A stretch of 64,000 nt of DNA from Bradyrhizobium sp. dw_411 (GCF_018449695.1 NZ_JAAVUY010000009.1:1-64000), one strand, 5' to 3'. Shown: positions 35,520-45,032, numbered from the stretch's first letter. Notes: generated by a model not told the origin, from the letters alone. Numbers and translations: made by a program.

Positions 35520-36302
35520 ATGCTGAAATTCTACGACCGCGAATTTTCCTCGCGCCTCCTGATCGGCAGTGCGCTGTATCCGTCGCCGGCAATCATGCAG
35601 GCAGCGATACGGGCATCCGGCGCGCAGATCGTCACGGTGGCGCTGCGGCGCGAGAGCGCCGGCGGCAAGACCGGCGATGCGTTCTGGTCGCTGATCCGCG
35701 AGCTTGACGTAACGGTGCTGCCGAACACCGCGGGCTGCCGCAGCGTGCGCGAGGCCGTGACCACGGCGAAGCTGGCGCGCGAATTGTTCGGAACGCCCTG
35801 GATCAAGCTCGAAGTGATCGCCGACAACGACACGCTGCAGCCCGACGTGGTCGGGCTTGTCGAGGCCGCCGACATCCTGATCAAGGACGGCTTTGAAGTA
35901 TTTCCCTACTGCACCGAAGACCTCGGCGTCGCGATGCGGCTGGTCGATGCCGGCTGCAAGGTGGTGATGCCGTGGGCCGCGCCGATCGGCAGCGCCAAGG
36001 GCGTCATCAACCGCGACGCACTGAAACTGCTGCGCGACCGCCTGCCGGATATCACGCTGGTGGTCGATGCCGGCCTCGGCGCGCCCTCGCACGCCGCGCA
36101 AGCGTTCGAGCTCGGCTACGACGCCGTGCTGCTCAACACCGCCATCGCCAAAGCCGCCGATCCCGTCGCGATGGCCAGCGCGTTCAAATCCGGCGTCGAA
36201 GCCGGACGCACCGCCTATGAAGCCGGGCTGATGGAAGCCCGCGACTTCGCCTCCCCTTCCACTCCAGTCATTGGGACCCCGTTCTGGCATGCCGTATCCT
36301 GA
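35520..36302 (+). CDS. thiG: Thiazole synthase ThiG
   Basis: A 260-residue TIM-barrel enzyme joining dehydroglycine, 1-deoxyxylulose 5-phosphate and ThiS-borne sulfur to form the thiazole phosphate. It starts MLKFYDREFSSRLLIGSA. The Schiff-base Lys is in TPWIKLEVI (about residue 96), followed by the DNDTLQPD motif and, near the C-terminus, DAGLGAPSHAAQAFELGYDAVLLNTAI. It is 52 bases downstream of thiS and overlaps the start of thiE. Confidence 0.95.
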   Translation: MLKFYDREFSSRLLIGSALYPSPAIMQAAIRASGAQIVTVALRRESAGGKTGDAFWSLIRELDVTVLPNTAGCRSVREAVTTAKLARELFGTPWIKLEVIADNDTLQPDVVGLVEAADILIKDGFEVFPYCTEDLGVAMRLVDAGCKVVMPWAAPIGSAKGVINRDALKLLRDRLPDITLVVDAGLGAPSHAAQAFELGYDAVLLNTAIAKAADPVAMASAFKSGVEAGRTAYEAGLMEARDFASPSTPVIGTPFWHAVS

Positions 36303-36915
36303 TCGCCACGCGTATCCTGATCGTTTTTATCCTGTCGTCGACACCGTCGCCTGGGTTGCGCGCCTCGCGCTGCTGGGCGTCGGCACGATTCAGTTGCGCG
36401 CCAAGGATCTCAACGATTCCGAGGCGCTGCAGACGGTGACCGACGCGATCGAGATCATCCGGGGCACGGATGCCAAGCTCGTGGTCAATGATTACTGGCG
36501 CGCCGCGATCTTGGCCGGCGCCAAGCATCTGCATCTGGGCCAGGAAGATCTTGCCGATGCCGATCTGAAAGCAATCCGCGATGCCGGGATCACGTTCGGC
36601 ATCTCAACCCATGACGACGAGGAACTCGAAACCGCGCTGCGCGCCGATCCCGATTACATCGCACTCGGGCCGATCTTTCCGACCACACTGAAATCGATGC
36701 GCTTCGCGCCGCAGGGCATCCCGAAGATCACCGAATGGAAAAAGCGCATCGGCGATATCCCGCTGGTTGCGATCGGCGGCATCAAGCTCGAACAGGCCCG
36801 CGAGATTTTTGCCGCCGGCGCCGATTCGATCGCGGTCGTCAGCGACATCACCCAGAATCCCGAACCCGACGCGCGCGTGCGCGCCTGGCTCGGCCTGAAC
36901 GCGGAGGCCGCGTGA
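36289..36915 (+). CDS. thiE: Thiamine-phosphate synthase ThiE
   Basis: A 208-residue TIM-barrel enzyme coupling HMP pyrophosphate to thiazole phosphate. Signatures are QLRAKDLND, LVVNDYWRAAILAGAKHLHLGQEDL, GISTHDDEE, YIALGPIFPTTLK and VAIGGI. The ATG at 36289 lies inside thiG, with a 14-base overlap. A short tandem duplication (TATCCTGATCG twice, 18 bases apart) marks the overlap and lengthens the N-terminus as PYPDRHAYPDRFYPVV. Confidence 0.93.
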   Translation: MPYPDRHAYPDRFYPVVDTVAWVARLALLGVGTIQLRAKDLNDSEALQTVTDAIEIIRGTDAKLVVNDYWRAAILAGAKHLHLGQEDLADADLKAIRDAGITFGISTHDDEELETALRADPDYIALGPIFPTTLKSMRFAPQGIPKITEWKKRIGDIPLVAIGGIKLEQAREIFAAGADSIAVVSDITQNPEPDARVRAWLGLNAEAA

Positions 36916-36940
36916 GATGATTTCACCACCGCTCCCTACC

Positions 36941-37023
36941 GTCATTGCGAGGAGCGCAAGCGACGAAGCAATCCATGGTGCCGTTTGCACCGCTATGGAT
37001 TGCTTCGCTGCGCTCGCAATGAC
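36941..37023. repeat. Dispersed repeat, family E
   Basis: Inverted repeat with arms GTCATTGCGAGGAGCGCAAG and its near complement GCGCTCGCAATGAC, a common element in alphaproteobacteria. It lies within the thi operon between thiE and thiC, so the transcript passes through a strong hairpin before thiC. Confidence 0.85.
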
Positions 37024-37064
37024 GAACAAAATGCACAGCAAGTAGAAATTCAAAGGAGGATCCC

Positions 37065-38978
<1,914 letters not shown>

Positions 38979-38994
38979 GAGTGGTTGACTGCTG

Positions 38995-39026
38995 GAGGGG
39001 GTGTTTTCATAGCAATCCACCCCCTC
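38995..39026 (+). other. Hairpin just after thiC
   Basis: A perfect 9-bp inverted repeat, GAGGGGGTG and CACCCCCTC, with a 14-base loop, beginning 17 bases after the thiC stop. No T-run follows, so it is a weak terminator at best. It belongs to the cassette side of the junction and could also be part of a recombination site. Confidence 0.45.
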
Positions 39027-39192
39027 GGCTCGAAAGATAACGGTAATATGGTAAGATCTGTCCTCTTCTGGGTGGTATCGAGAGACCCCCATCGGTTGAA
39101 TTGCGGGCGTGGAACGGCTATATGGGTTCAGTTGTTAACGGACCGATCAGCAATTGGTGGGAAAGCTGTAGTAGCTAGGCTAGGTTAGGCCG

Positions 39193-39423
39193 ATGTATGA
39201 TAAAACTTATATCCTGACCTCCCGCAAACTCGCGGCCACTTCTGAAACTGACGCAGAAATGTGTCAGGCGCTTGCGCATGACGGCATCCATGCGCGTATT
39301 ACCCACCGTCTCCCTTGGGGCATCGTCGTACGTTCAGACCCTACATTGGTAGGTGTGGTCAGGCGGGAGTTCCCGAACCTCGATATCGCCGAAGAAGGCT
39401 TCGTCGATTTGGCCGGTAGATAG
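39193..39423 (+). CDS. Stand-alone propeptide-like protein (candidate S8 inhibitor)
   Basis: A 76-residue cytoplasmic protein without signal or membrane segment. It resembles the first 95 residues of the S8 protease encoded next: MYDKTYILTSRKL aligns with LEKKYMIMGHEL, and the end EFPNLDIAEEGFVDLAG aligns with HFPELVLDEEKFVDHAD. Subtilisin propeptides (I9 fold) act as chaperones and tight inhibitors of their proteases, and free-standing I9 inhibitors are known elsewhere. I infer that this protein folds or restrains the protease. The ribosome binding site is weak (TTAGG), and a 90-base gap separates it from the protease gene. It could instead be a remnant of a duplicated N-terminus. Confidence 0.65.
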   Translation: MYDKTYILTSRKLAATSETDAEMCQALAHDGIHARITHRLPWGIVVRSDPTLVGVVRREFPNLDIAEEGFVDLAGR

Positions 39424-39513
39424 AATTCCAGACAACAACTTCACGTAGCCGATTCTTCTTGGCTTAGTTTCGTCCCTCCGCCACAATGGTGATGATCAGA
39501 GGGGGGTCGGACC

Positions 39514-41040
39514 GTGCCGCTTGAGAAGAAGTATATGATCATGGGGCACGAACTCGATGACGGCCGCGCTTCTTCGTCGGCCATCGAGGCAGTTTATTCG
39601 TCTCAATTCCCTTCTATCAGCGGCGGGCTGGCTCTTGCACCGACGCCTTTTGAAGGCCTTTGGCGCCATCTGGAAATTCTGCACAGCCTGTCGAGTGGGA
39701 TCAAGGTTCTCAAGCTGACACCCGACGAAGCGGACGCCTTCACTCACCACTTTCCTGAGCTGGTTTTAGACGAAGAGAAATTCGTTGATCACGCGGACCA
39801 GGATCTGGCCGGCGCGATATTCCCGGAACCAGCGGCAGGGGCCGACGGGTGGACGGTAATGTTTGAGGTCGTCGATTTCGAAGACCGTCCGATCCCTGAC
39901 GTGACGGTCGTCCAGAAAGTACCTGGCCTTAGCCTGCCGTTTGGTGGCGTTACCAGCAAAGAGGGGAAGGTCATCCTCAACGTCCTGCGATCGGATGCGA
40001 TCTTCGAGGTTCACCCGAGGCACTCCTATTGGAGCGCCCATATTGGCACGCTCGATCGCAGCGCCTCGAAATATCAAAAGATCGTCCTCCAGACCCTCAC
40101 GCCGGAGCAAGGCTACCAATGGGACTATCGCGAAATGGGTGCCGATGGCCCACCGCAGCGCCGGCCAGATAGAGCCCCTATCAGGGTAGGCATCGTCGAT
40201 ACGGGCGTATCTGACCATCAGGACTTGCCCCAAAATATCCGCGGCACGAATTTTGTGGACGCAGAAGACAGCGCAAGCTGGCGCGCGGATCACCATCGAC
40301 ATGGCACCCTTATCGCGGGCATCATCTCAGCCTGTGGGTCGAGCCCCGGATATGTACCGGAAGCCGAACTCGCGGTTTACAAGGCCTTCCCGCGGATGGG
40401 CTCTGCGTCCACCATCGATATTGCCAGGGCCATTACCCAGGCGGCCGACGATCGTATCGATGTTCTATGCTTGGCCTTTTGTTCCGAGACCTCGAACATC
40501 GGCGTGGTTCGCGCCATCGAATACGCCGGGACCAAGGGCGTGTTCGTCTGCGCTGCGGCCGGAAACAAGGCGGGCCAGGTGGGCTGGCCCGCAGCATCTG
40601 GTCTGCCTAATGTCATTTCGACAGCCGCCTTTGGACGCACCGACGTCATTCGTGCCAATACGATTTTCGAGCAGGCGATTTCGGATTACAACAATGCGGG
40701 TTTTTTTCACGCAGCCTTCAGCAGCCGCGGCACACAGAACGGTCCTCCCGGTATTGATGTCATCGCTCCAGGCGTTGCCTGTATTTCTACTGTCTTCGGA
40801 GGCTATGCAGCCGCGCAAGGCACCAGTTTGGCAGCCGCGCACGTGGCAGGGTTGGTTGCGTTTGCCATGATGCGGCGTCCCGAGATTTTTGATCGGGTAC
40901 CCAGGGGAAGTGACCGAGTTGAACTAGTCAGAGAATGGCTCATCCGCTCGTGCCGCCCTTTCGGGTGGGGCATTGAACGCGAAGGCCGCGGACGTCCCAG
41001 CGTGCAACGCATGCTCTCTCTCATGGAAGCGCATGGATAA
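39514..41040 (+). CDS. Cytoplasmic S8 (subtilisin-like) serine protease
   Basis: 508 residues. Residues about 1-95 are propeptide-like; about 112-197 look like a beta-sandwich domain (FEVVDFEDRPIPDVTVVQ, FGGVTSKEGKVILNV); about 220-500 form the peptidase S8 domain. The triad is intact: Asp229 in IVDTGV, His263 in HRHGTLIAG, Ser438 in GTSLAAAHVAG, with oxyanion Asn351 in AAAGNKAG. There is no signal peptide, so it should act inside the cell. The GTG start has a strong GAGGGGGG site 9 bases upstream; ATG at 39535 is an alternative. Between an inhibitor-like protein and a two-TM protein it is the likely enzymatic core of the cassette. Confidence 0.88.
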   Translation: MPLEKKYMIMGHELDDGRASSSAIEAVYSSQFPSISGGLALAPTPFEGLWRHLEILHSLSSGIKVLKLTPDEADAFTHHFPELVLDEEKFVDHADQDLAGAIFPEPAAGADGWTVMFEVVDFEDRPIPDVTVVQKVPGLSLPFGGVTSKEGKVILNVLRSDAIFEVHPRHSYWSAHIGTLDRSASKYQKIVLQTLTPEQGYQWDYREMGADGPPQRRPDRAPIRVGIVDTGVSDHQDLPQNIRGTNFVDAEDSASWRADHHRHGTLIAGIISACGSSPGYVPEAELAVYKAFPRMGSASTIDIARAITQAADDRIDVLCLAFCSETSNIGVVRAIEYAGTKGVFVCAAAGNKAGQVGWPAASGLPNVISTAAFGRTDVIRANTIFEQAISDYNNAGFFHAAFSSRGTQNGPPGIDVIAPGVACISTVFGGYAAAQGTSLAAAHVAGLVAFAMMRRPEIFDRVPRGSDRVELVREWLIRSCRPFGWGIEREGRGRPSVQRMLSLMEAHG

Positions 41041-41083
41041 GATCGAATCGGAAAATAGTTTTGACTGATGAGGATTTTATCGA

Positions 41084-41743
41084 ATGACCAATCAAACTCT
41101 CAAAATCAGTACGATTGATTCCTTGATGGGATTTTTGGCCCGCGTTGACCCTCAGGGCCGCCGTGAGGTCAGCGCCGAACTGGCGAAAGCGGGAATCGGC
41201 GAGGGCGTGCAACCGGCGACGACCGATCTTGCGGAAACCCAGGTTTTGCTGCCGACCACCGCCGACGAGGTTTCGAAGCGCCGAAAGACCGCGTTGCTGA
41301 CGCTCGCCGTGACCACGTTGACGAATATCATTGACCGCTTTGAGCCGCTGAAAGCTGAAATTCAAAACCGGCTGCGCAAGGTGGAAAATGTAAAGCTCTC
41401 TAGTGCCATCATAACCACCGTTCTTTCGTCATCGGTCGTGGGAAGCCTCGGACTCGGAGGTGACAAGGCATGGTCGATCGCACTCGGGCTGCTGGCTGTC
41501 GTTGCCTCCGTGCTCACCCTGATCGCAACGCGAATGGAAGGAGGAACGAAAATATCCGAAGAGTTCGGGGAGGTCTGTGCGAAGTGCGAGACAGCGATAC
41601 AGTTACGCGACCGTTTGAAAATTTACGCGAATGCCCCCGAACTGTTCGATGATTTGGAAGATCGCTTGAAAGATGCCGATACGCTGGCGTCATTCTTGAC
41701 CGACAAGATCGCACGTTGGAATTTGCCGGTGTCGTCGGCCTGA
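41084..41743 (+). CDS. Two-TM membrane protein (SLATT-like effector candidate)
   Basis: 219 residues. A soluble, charged N-terminal region (about 1-100) leads to a hairpin of two membrane helices (about 105-124 and 128-149) joined by a short Gly-rich turn (LGLGGDK), followed by a helical cytoplasmic tail with many Arg/Lys/Glu. This resembles the 2TM hairpins of SLATT-type effector proteins, which are thought to form pores in bacterial defence systems; the match is by architecture, not by a motif. It follows the protease by 43 bases with GAGG before the ATG. It could be the protease's substrate or the membrane-acting component. Confidence 0.6.
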   Translation: MTNQTLKISTIDSLMGFLARVDPQGRREVSAELAKAGIGEGVQPATTDLAETQVLLPTTADEVSKRRKTALLTLAVTTLTNIIDRFEPLKAEIQNRLRKVENVKLSSAIITTVLSSSVVGSLGLGGDKAWSIALGLLAVVASVLTLIATRMEGGTKISEEFGEVCAKCETAIQLRDRLKIYANAPELFDDLEDRLKDADTLASFLTDKIARWNLPVSSA

Positions 41744-41776
41744 CGAACACGCAGCCCACCGGGGCAATAACACACT

Positions 41777-41877
41777 GGCACCATCGAAGACGGCATGGCG
41801 CAGATGAGCGCCAAGTTCAAGGAGATGGGCAACCAAGTCTATCTCGATGCCGAGAAGGTGAAGGAAAGCAATAAGGT
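41777..41877 (+). repeat. Right direct repeat, partner of 38871-38971
   Basis: Identical over 101 bases to the left copy. The bases just outside both ends differ, which defines the repeat limits. Confidence 0.9.
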
Positions 41878-41884
41878 GCTCTGA
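41777..41884 (+). pseudogene. thiC: Displaced original 3' end of thiC
   Basis: 36 codons (603 to stop) of thiC with no start or upstream coding part. The reading frame is intact to its TGA. The final codons GTG CTC follow the codon preference of the surrounding genome better than GTA TTG of the functional copy, so this is more likely the ancestral end. Confidence 0.85.
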
Positions 41885-41909
41885 GCCCTTTTTGTGCTAG
41901 GTAGATCGT

Positions 41910-41941
41910 GGGGCGGTGATGTCACCGCCCCGCAGCTTTTT
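41910..41941 (+). terminator. Intrinsic terminator, probably the original thiC terminator
   Basis: A 10-bp stem GGGGCGGTGA with a two-base minimal loop and its exact complement, followed by GCAGCTTTTT. It lies 26 bases after the displaced thiC end, where an operon terminator would be expected, and now ends the cassette transcript. Confidence 0.7.
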
Positions 41942-41961
41942 AAAGTTCAGGAGTTTTCGTC

Positions 41962-42219
41962 ATGCGCCGCGTTACCGCCTTCTGTGCCGCCACCGCTATC
42001 GCCATCTCGGCCCTCGCCGTGTCAGCGCCCGCACAGGCCGGCTATTATGTGATCCGCTGGGACAACACCGGCATCTGCCAGATCTGGAACGAAGACCTCC
42101 AGCAAAAGCCGATCCAATGGCCCTCGACCTACAAGGTCGTCAGCAAGCCGGCCCCGACCTTGACCGGCGCGATGGCGGTGCAGCAGAAGATGCGGATGGA
42201 GCGGCAGTGCACGCTGTGA
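41962..42219 (+). CDS. Small secreted protein (IRW family), copy 1
   Basis: An 85-residue protein with a signal peptide ending near residue 25 (AQA-G). The mature part begins GYYVIRWDNTGICQIWNED and ends with a Cys, allowing one disulfide. It is a paralog of the protein at 44300-44551, which shares xxVIRWxxTGxCQxW. The family is small and of unknown role, found in Bradyrhizobium-like genomes. It is the first native gene after the displaced thiC end. Confidence 0.75.
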   Translation: MRRVTAFCAATAIAISALAVSAPAQAGYYVIRWDNTGICQIWNEDLQQKPIQWPSTYKVVSKPAPTLTGAMAVQQKMRMERQCTL

Positions 42220-42248
42220 GATAGGGCGGCGCGGACAGCAACCAGGTT

Positions 42249-43064
42249 GTGAGTAGTTATGTGCCTCAGCACGTGACCCACCGATCGCTCCGACTGCTAG
42301 TCGCAGTCGCGTGGTTCCTCGCCGGCGCAACCCCTGCGCCGGCGCAAGATCTTGTTCGTACAGCGGGCGGCGGCCTTATCGTTCCTTCGGAAGTCATTCT
42401 CTACATTCAGTCGGATTTAAAGAGCACGGATTTCGTGCAGCCGCTAGTCTGCGCGCTCCAGCGCGTATTAACTGCCCCTGTTTCCACACAAATGTTGAAT
42501 CTACGGCTTGGACCCGAATTGCTCGCAACTCCGACGCAGTTCGACGTCGAAAAAGTTGGAAGCCGATTTGTTCAAGCTACTGCTGCAAATGGAAACTCCC
42601 AATCATTCAAATACCTTCTCGTTCCGTTTGACTTAAAAGCCGAGCCTTGGCGCTATGTTTTCTCAACAAGCCTTGGAAGTGAAAATCCGTCTTATCACGT
42701 CGGCGTCGTATCCACTGCGCGTCTTGATGCAGGCAATCCGAGGCAACCGCACCATCAAGGCAGCGAGATCACGGCAATGCGGGCATACAAACTGATCCTT
42801 AAGTCGATCGCGCGGCTCGCTGGACTTAGAAGTCCTGACGCCTGCGTTCTTGCCTTTCCAAGAAGCCTTGAAGAACTGGATCGAAAATCTTTCGAGTTTT
42901 GTCCGGGTGATCGCGCCACCCTGGTCGCCGCCGGGATACTCAAATCCACGGAAGGAAAAGAAGGGACCGATTGCGTAGCGATCTCGCGGCGAGAGCCTGT
43001 CCAAAGCGGAGCCTGGACAAGTGTCGCGATGTCGAATCAACCACTAACCCGTCGGACGGATTAG
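42249..43064 (+). CDS. Secreted degenerate archaemetzincin-like protein
   Basis: 271 residues with a signal peptide (cleavage near APAQ-D, about residue 33). The C-terminal third matches the zinc-site region of archaemetzincins: AGLRSPDACVLAFPRSLEEL followed by DRKSFEFC aligns with their GLxHC...CVMxFSNSLEEVDRK...FC. The metal-binding HExxHxxGxxH is replaced by KSIARLAGLRS: all three zinc-binding histidines and the catalytic Glu are lost, so it is probably not a peptidase. The GTG at 42249 is tentative. Its lower GC content suggests a transferred or relaxed gene. Confidence 0.6.
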   Translation: MSSYVPQHVTHRSLRLLVAVAWFLAGATPAPAQDLVRTAGGGLIVPSEVILYIQSDLKSTDFVQPLVCALQRVLTAPVSTQMLNLRLGPELLATPTQFDVEKVGSRFVQATAANGNSQSFKYLLVPFDLKAEPWRYVFSTSLGSENPSYHVGVVSTARLDAGNPRQPHHQGSEITAMRAYKLILKSIARLAGLRSPDACVLAFPRSLEELDRKSFEFCPGDRATLVAAGILKSTEGKEGTDCVAISRREPVQSGAWTSVAMSNQPLTRRTD

Positions 43065-43140
43065 CGAAGCGTAATCCGCCATACCCTTCGAGGCATCGCA
43101 TCTTAACGGTGGGTTTCGGCTTCGCCTAACCCACCCTACA
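43050..43140. repeat. Dispersed repeat, family C, diverged
   Basis: Begins as GGACGGATTAGCGAAGCG and ends as GGTGGGTTTCGGC...CCACCCTAC, related to the family C arms but less symmetric. It covers the gap between the archaemetzincin-like gene and its convergent neighbour. Confidence 0.6.
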
Positions 43141-43148
43141 AATGCCCC

Positions 43149-43583
43149 CTACTTCAACGTAATCGCCAGCCCGCTCAAATCCGCATTCGCCATCAGCCCG
43201 AACTGGTGGCCGGACAATTGCAACACCGCCCCCTTCTGATTGGTCAGCACGATTGCGCGTGCGCCGCGGCCGACCGCGATGCCGGCACCTGCGGCCGCAT
43301 AGACACCGGCGACGTCGGAGGGACGGTAGATGTTGGTCACGGTGCCGCGCAGCACGGTTTTCGATCCGCCGAACACGAGGCCGTAGTCCAGGCCGCCGGT
43401 CGATAGCGGGTAATTACGGCCGCGGAAACTCAGCATGCCGCCGCCGCCGGAGCCGCCGATGATCCATCCCGCCTTGTAGATCACGAGTGACACGGTGCCG
43501 CCGTCGGCGAAGGCCGGCAGCGAAGTGCCGGCGATCGAAGCAAGCGCCAGCAGCGCGACACGAAGGACGGATGATAGTTTCAT
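43149..43583 (-). CDS. EipA-like (DUF1134) exported protein
   Basis: A 144-residue protein with a signal peptide ending near residue 26 (AFA-D) and a Gly-rich beta domain: GGGGMLSFRGRNYPLSTGG, GTVTNIYRPSDVAGVYAAAG and QLSGHQFGLMANADLSG. These segments resemble the DUF1134 family, whose Brucella member EipA supports envelope integrity. It is somewhat shorter than usual members. It is monocistronic, transcribed toward the archaemetzincin-like gene and away from the Rid gene. Confidence 0.65.
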   Translation of the reverse strand: MKLSSVLRVALLALASIAGTSLPAFADGGTVSLVIYKAGWIIGGSGGGGMLSFRGRNYPLSTGGLDYGLVFGGSKTVLRGTVTNIYRPSDVAGVYAAAGAGIAVGRGARAIVLTNQKGAVLQLSGHQFGLMANADLSGLAITLK

Positions 43584-43710
43584 GAAATGGCTCCCCGGGA
43601 TTGTTGCAGGTTGTTGCGGCCAAGCGGATCGATTCGTACTTTACAGACGGTAGCAAGCATGGCCCGCTTGGGCCACCTGCGACCATGCCTCAAGATCACA
43701 AGGGGGACCC

Positions 43711-44097
43711 ATGCCGATCCAGCACTTTGCTCCGCCTGCCAACATCAAGGCCCCGCCGCTGTCCTTTGCTACCCGGGTCGGTGATCTCCTGTTTATCTCT
43801 GGTATCCCGGGCTTTGACGAGAAAGGCGCACTGCCGGATGATTTCGAGGCGCAATTTGGTTTCGTCGTCACTAACATCAGGCGCGTGCTCGACGAGACCG
43901 GCGTCACCTTTCGCGATCTGGTGAAGATTAACGTATTGCTGACGCGTGCATCCGATGTCGCCGTCATGAATGCGCTGTATGCGTCGGCTTTCGGACCCGC
44001 ACCCTATCCTGCGCGCACCACCTGCGTGGTCCAGGCGCTGCCCGATCCGAAGATGCTGATCGAAATCGAAGGCGTCGCATCGCTTGCTGCGCAATAG
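43711..44097 (+). CDS. Rid-family protein
   Basis: A 128-residue member of the Rid (YjgF/YER057c/UK114) family. Key segments are GDLLFISGIPG, DLVKINVLLTR, and ARTTCVVQALPDPKMLIEIEG, where the Arg of PARTT binds the carboxylate of 2-aminoacrylate-like enamines in RidA; that Arg is present. The protein probably deaminates reactive enamine/imine intermediates, as RidA does, though many family members differ in substrate. Monocistronic. Confidence 0.85.
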   Translation: MPIQHFAPPANIKAPPLSFATRVGDLLFISGIPGFDEKGALPDDFEAQFGFVVTNIRRVLDETGVTFRDLVKINVLLTRASDVAVMNALYASAFGPAPYPARTTCVVQALPDPKMLIEIEGVASLAAQ

Positions 44098-44299
44098 GCT
44101 GAGCGAACAATTCACCAAACTGTCACGGCAAGGCGTCCAAGCCGCCGTTAAGGCGCGCCATTTTGCCGCCGTGCCTTGAACCCGATTGCGATTCTCCGAC
44201 ACTCACTCCATGTTCGGGGCGACCCCCTCCCCGGCGCCTGATCCGCGCAAACTGTTTGCGCCGACAGGACAGACATTTCTCACGAGGAGATATTTCAAT

Positions 44300-44551
44300 A
44301 TGCGTCGACTTTCCGTTCTTTGTGCCGTTGCCGGACTTGGTTTCACCGCGCTTGCCGCTGCCAGCCCGGCGCAGGCCGCTTTTCATGTGATCCGCTGGCA
44401 CGACACTGGTTTCTGTCAGGTCTGGGATAATTCCTTTGCCCCCACGCCGTGGCCCGCCGGTTACACCACCGTCACCCACCGCATCCATACCTTCGGCCAC
44501 GCGCTCGCCGTCAAGGATGTTTTGCTGCATCGGGGAACTTGCAAGTTCTGA
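44300..44551 (+). CDS. Small secreted protein (IRW family), copy 2
   Basis: An 83-residue protein with a signal peptide ending near residue 25 (AQA-A), followed by FHVIRWHDTGFCQVWDN and ending KVD..LHRGTCKF-like. It is a paralog of the protein at 41962-42219, with both cysteines conserved. CGAGGAGA precedes the ATG, which sits immediately before the signal peptide. Function unknown. Confidence 0.75.
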   Translation: MRRLSVLCAVAGLGFTALAAASPAQAAFHVIRWHDTGFCQVWDNSFAPTPWPAGYTTVTHRIHTFGHALAVKDVLLHRGTCKF

Positions 44552-44636
44552 AACCGTTCGATCGGCGGAAGATGGTGGGCTCGCGTGCAACGTCGCACCG
44601 GGCCCATCGCTCTCCGGCTCGCGAAGGGAGGTTAGA

Positions 44637-44981
44637 TTGCTTCACCAATTGACCCCACCCGAAGTCACCTTCCTGGGCGAACAGGACGGCCCGGCCGAGC
44701 AGCGCCTGAAAGAGGCGCTGGCGGTCTTGCTCGGCCTCGGCGCCACCGTATCCAGGGCCTACCTCGCCCGCGTTCGCTATGATGACAAAACCAACGGCGT
44801 CATGCTGGGCCTGGTGACCGACGACGAACGCAACAGCGAAAAAGTCGCCGGCCAGATGGGCAAGACTTTCGCGGCGCTGTTCAACACCAAGACCCATCTC
44901 GACATCATGTTTCTCGACAACGAGCGCGACGCCGAAATCCGAAAGGCGTGCACGCCGTTCTACGACCGGACGATGGCATAG
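44637..44981 (+). CDS. SseB C-terminal domain-like protein
   Basis: A 114-residue protein resembling the C-terminal domain of enhanced-serine-sensitivity protein SseB: AVLLGLGATVSRAYLARVRYD, LGLVTDDERNSEKVAG and a terminal CTPFYDR. The function of the domain is unknown. The TTG start has an excellent GAAGGGAGG site five bases upstream; the frame is open further upstream over the previous gene but without similarity. It follows the small secreted gene in the same direction. Confidence 0.65.
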   Translation: MLHQLTPPEVTFLGEQDGPAEQRLKEALAVLLGLGATVSRAYLARVRYDDKTNGVMLGLVTDDERNSEKVAGQMGKTFAALFNTKTHLDIMFLDNERDAEIRKACTPFYDRTMA

Positions 44982-45032
44982 AAGGCGCGCCGGCGCTCAC
45001 GCCGCCAAAGCCCCCGCCCGAAACGCTCTGTT

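Noticed and set aside
38985..39188. A 67-codon ORF between thiC and the small cassette gene
   Set aside because: It starts inside the hairpin, has no ribosome binding site and no resemblance to protein families; the region more likely holds the cassette promoter.
44436..44636. Upstream extension of the SseB-C-like ORF
   Set aside because: It overlaps the small secreted-protein gene and lacks similarity; the TTG at 44637 has an ideal Shine-Dalgarno.
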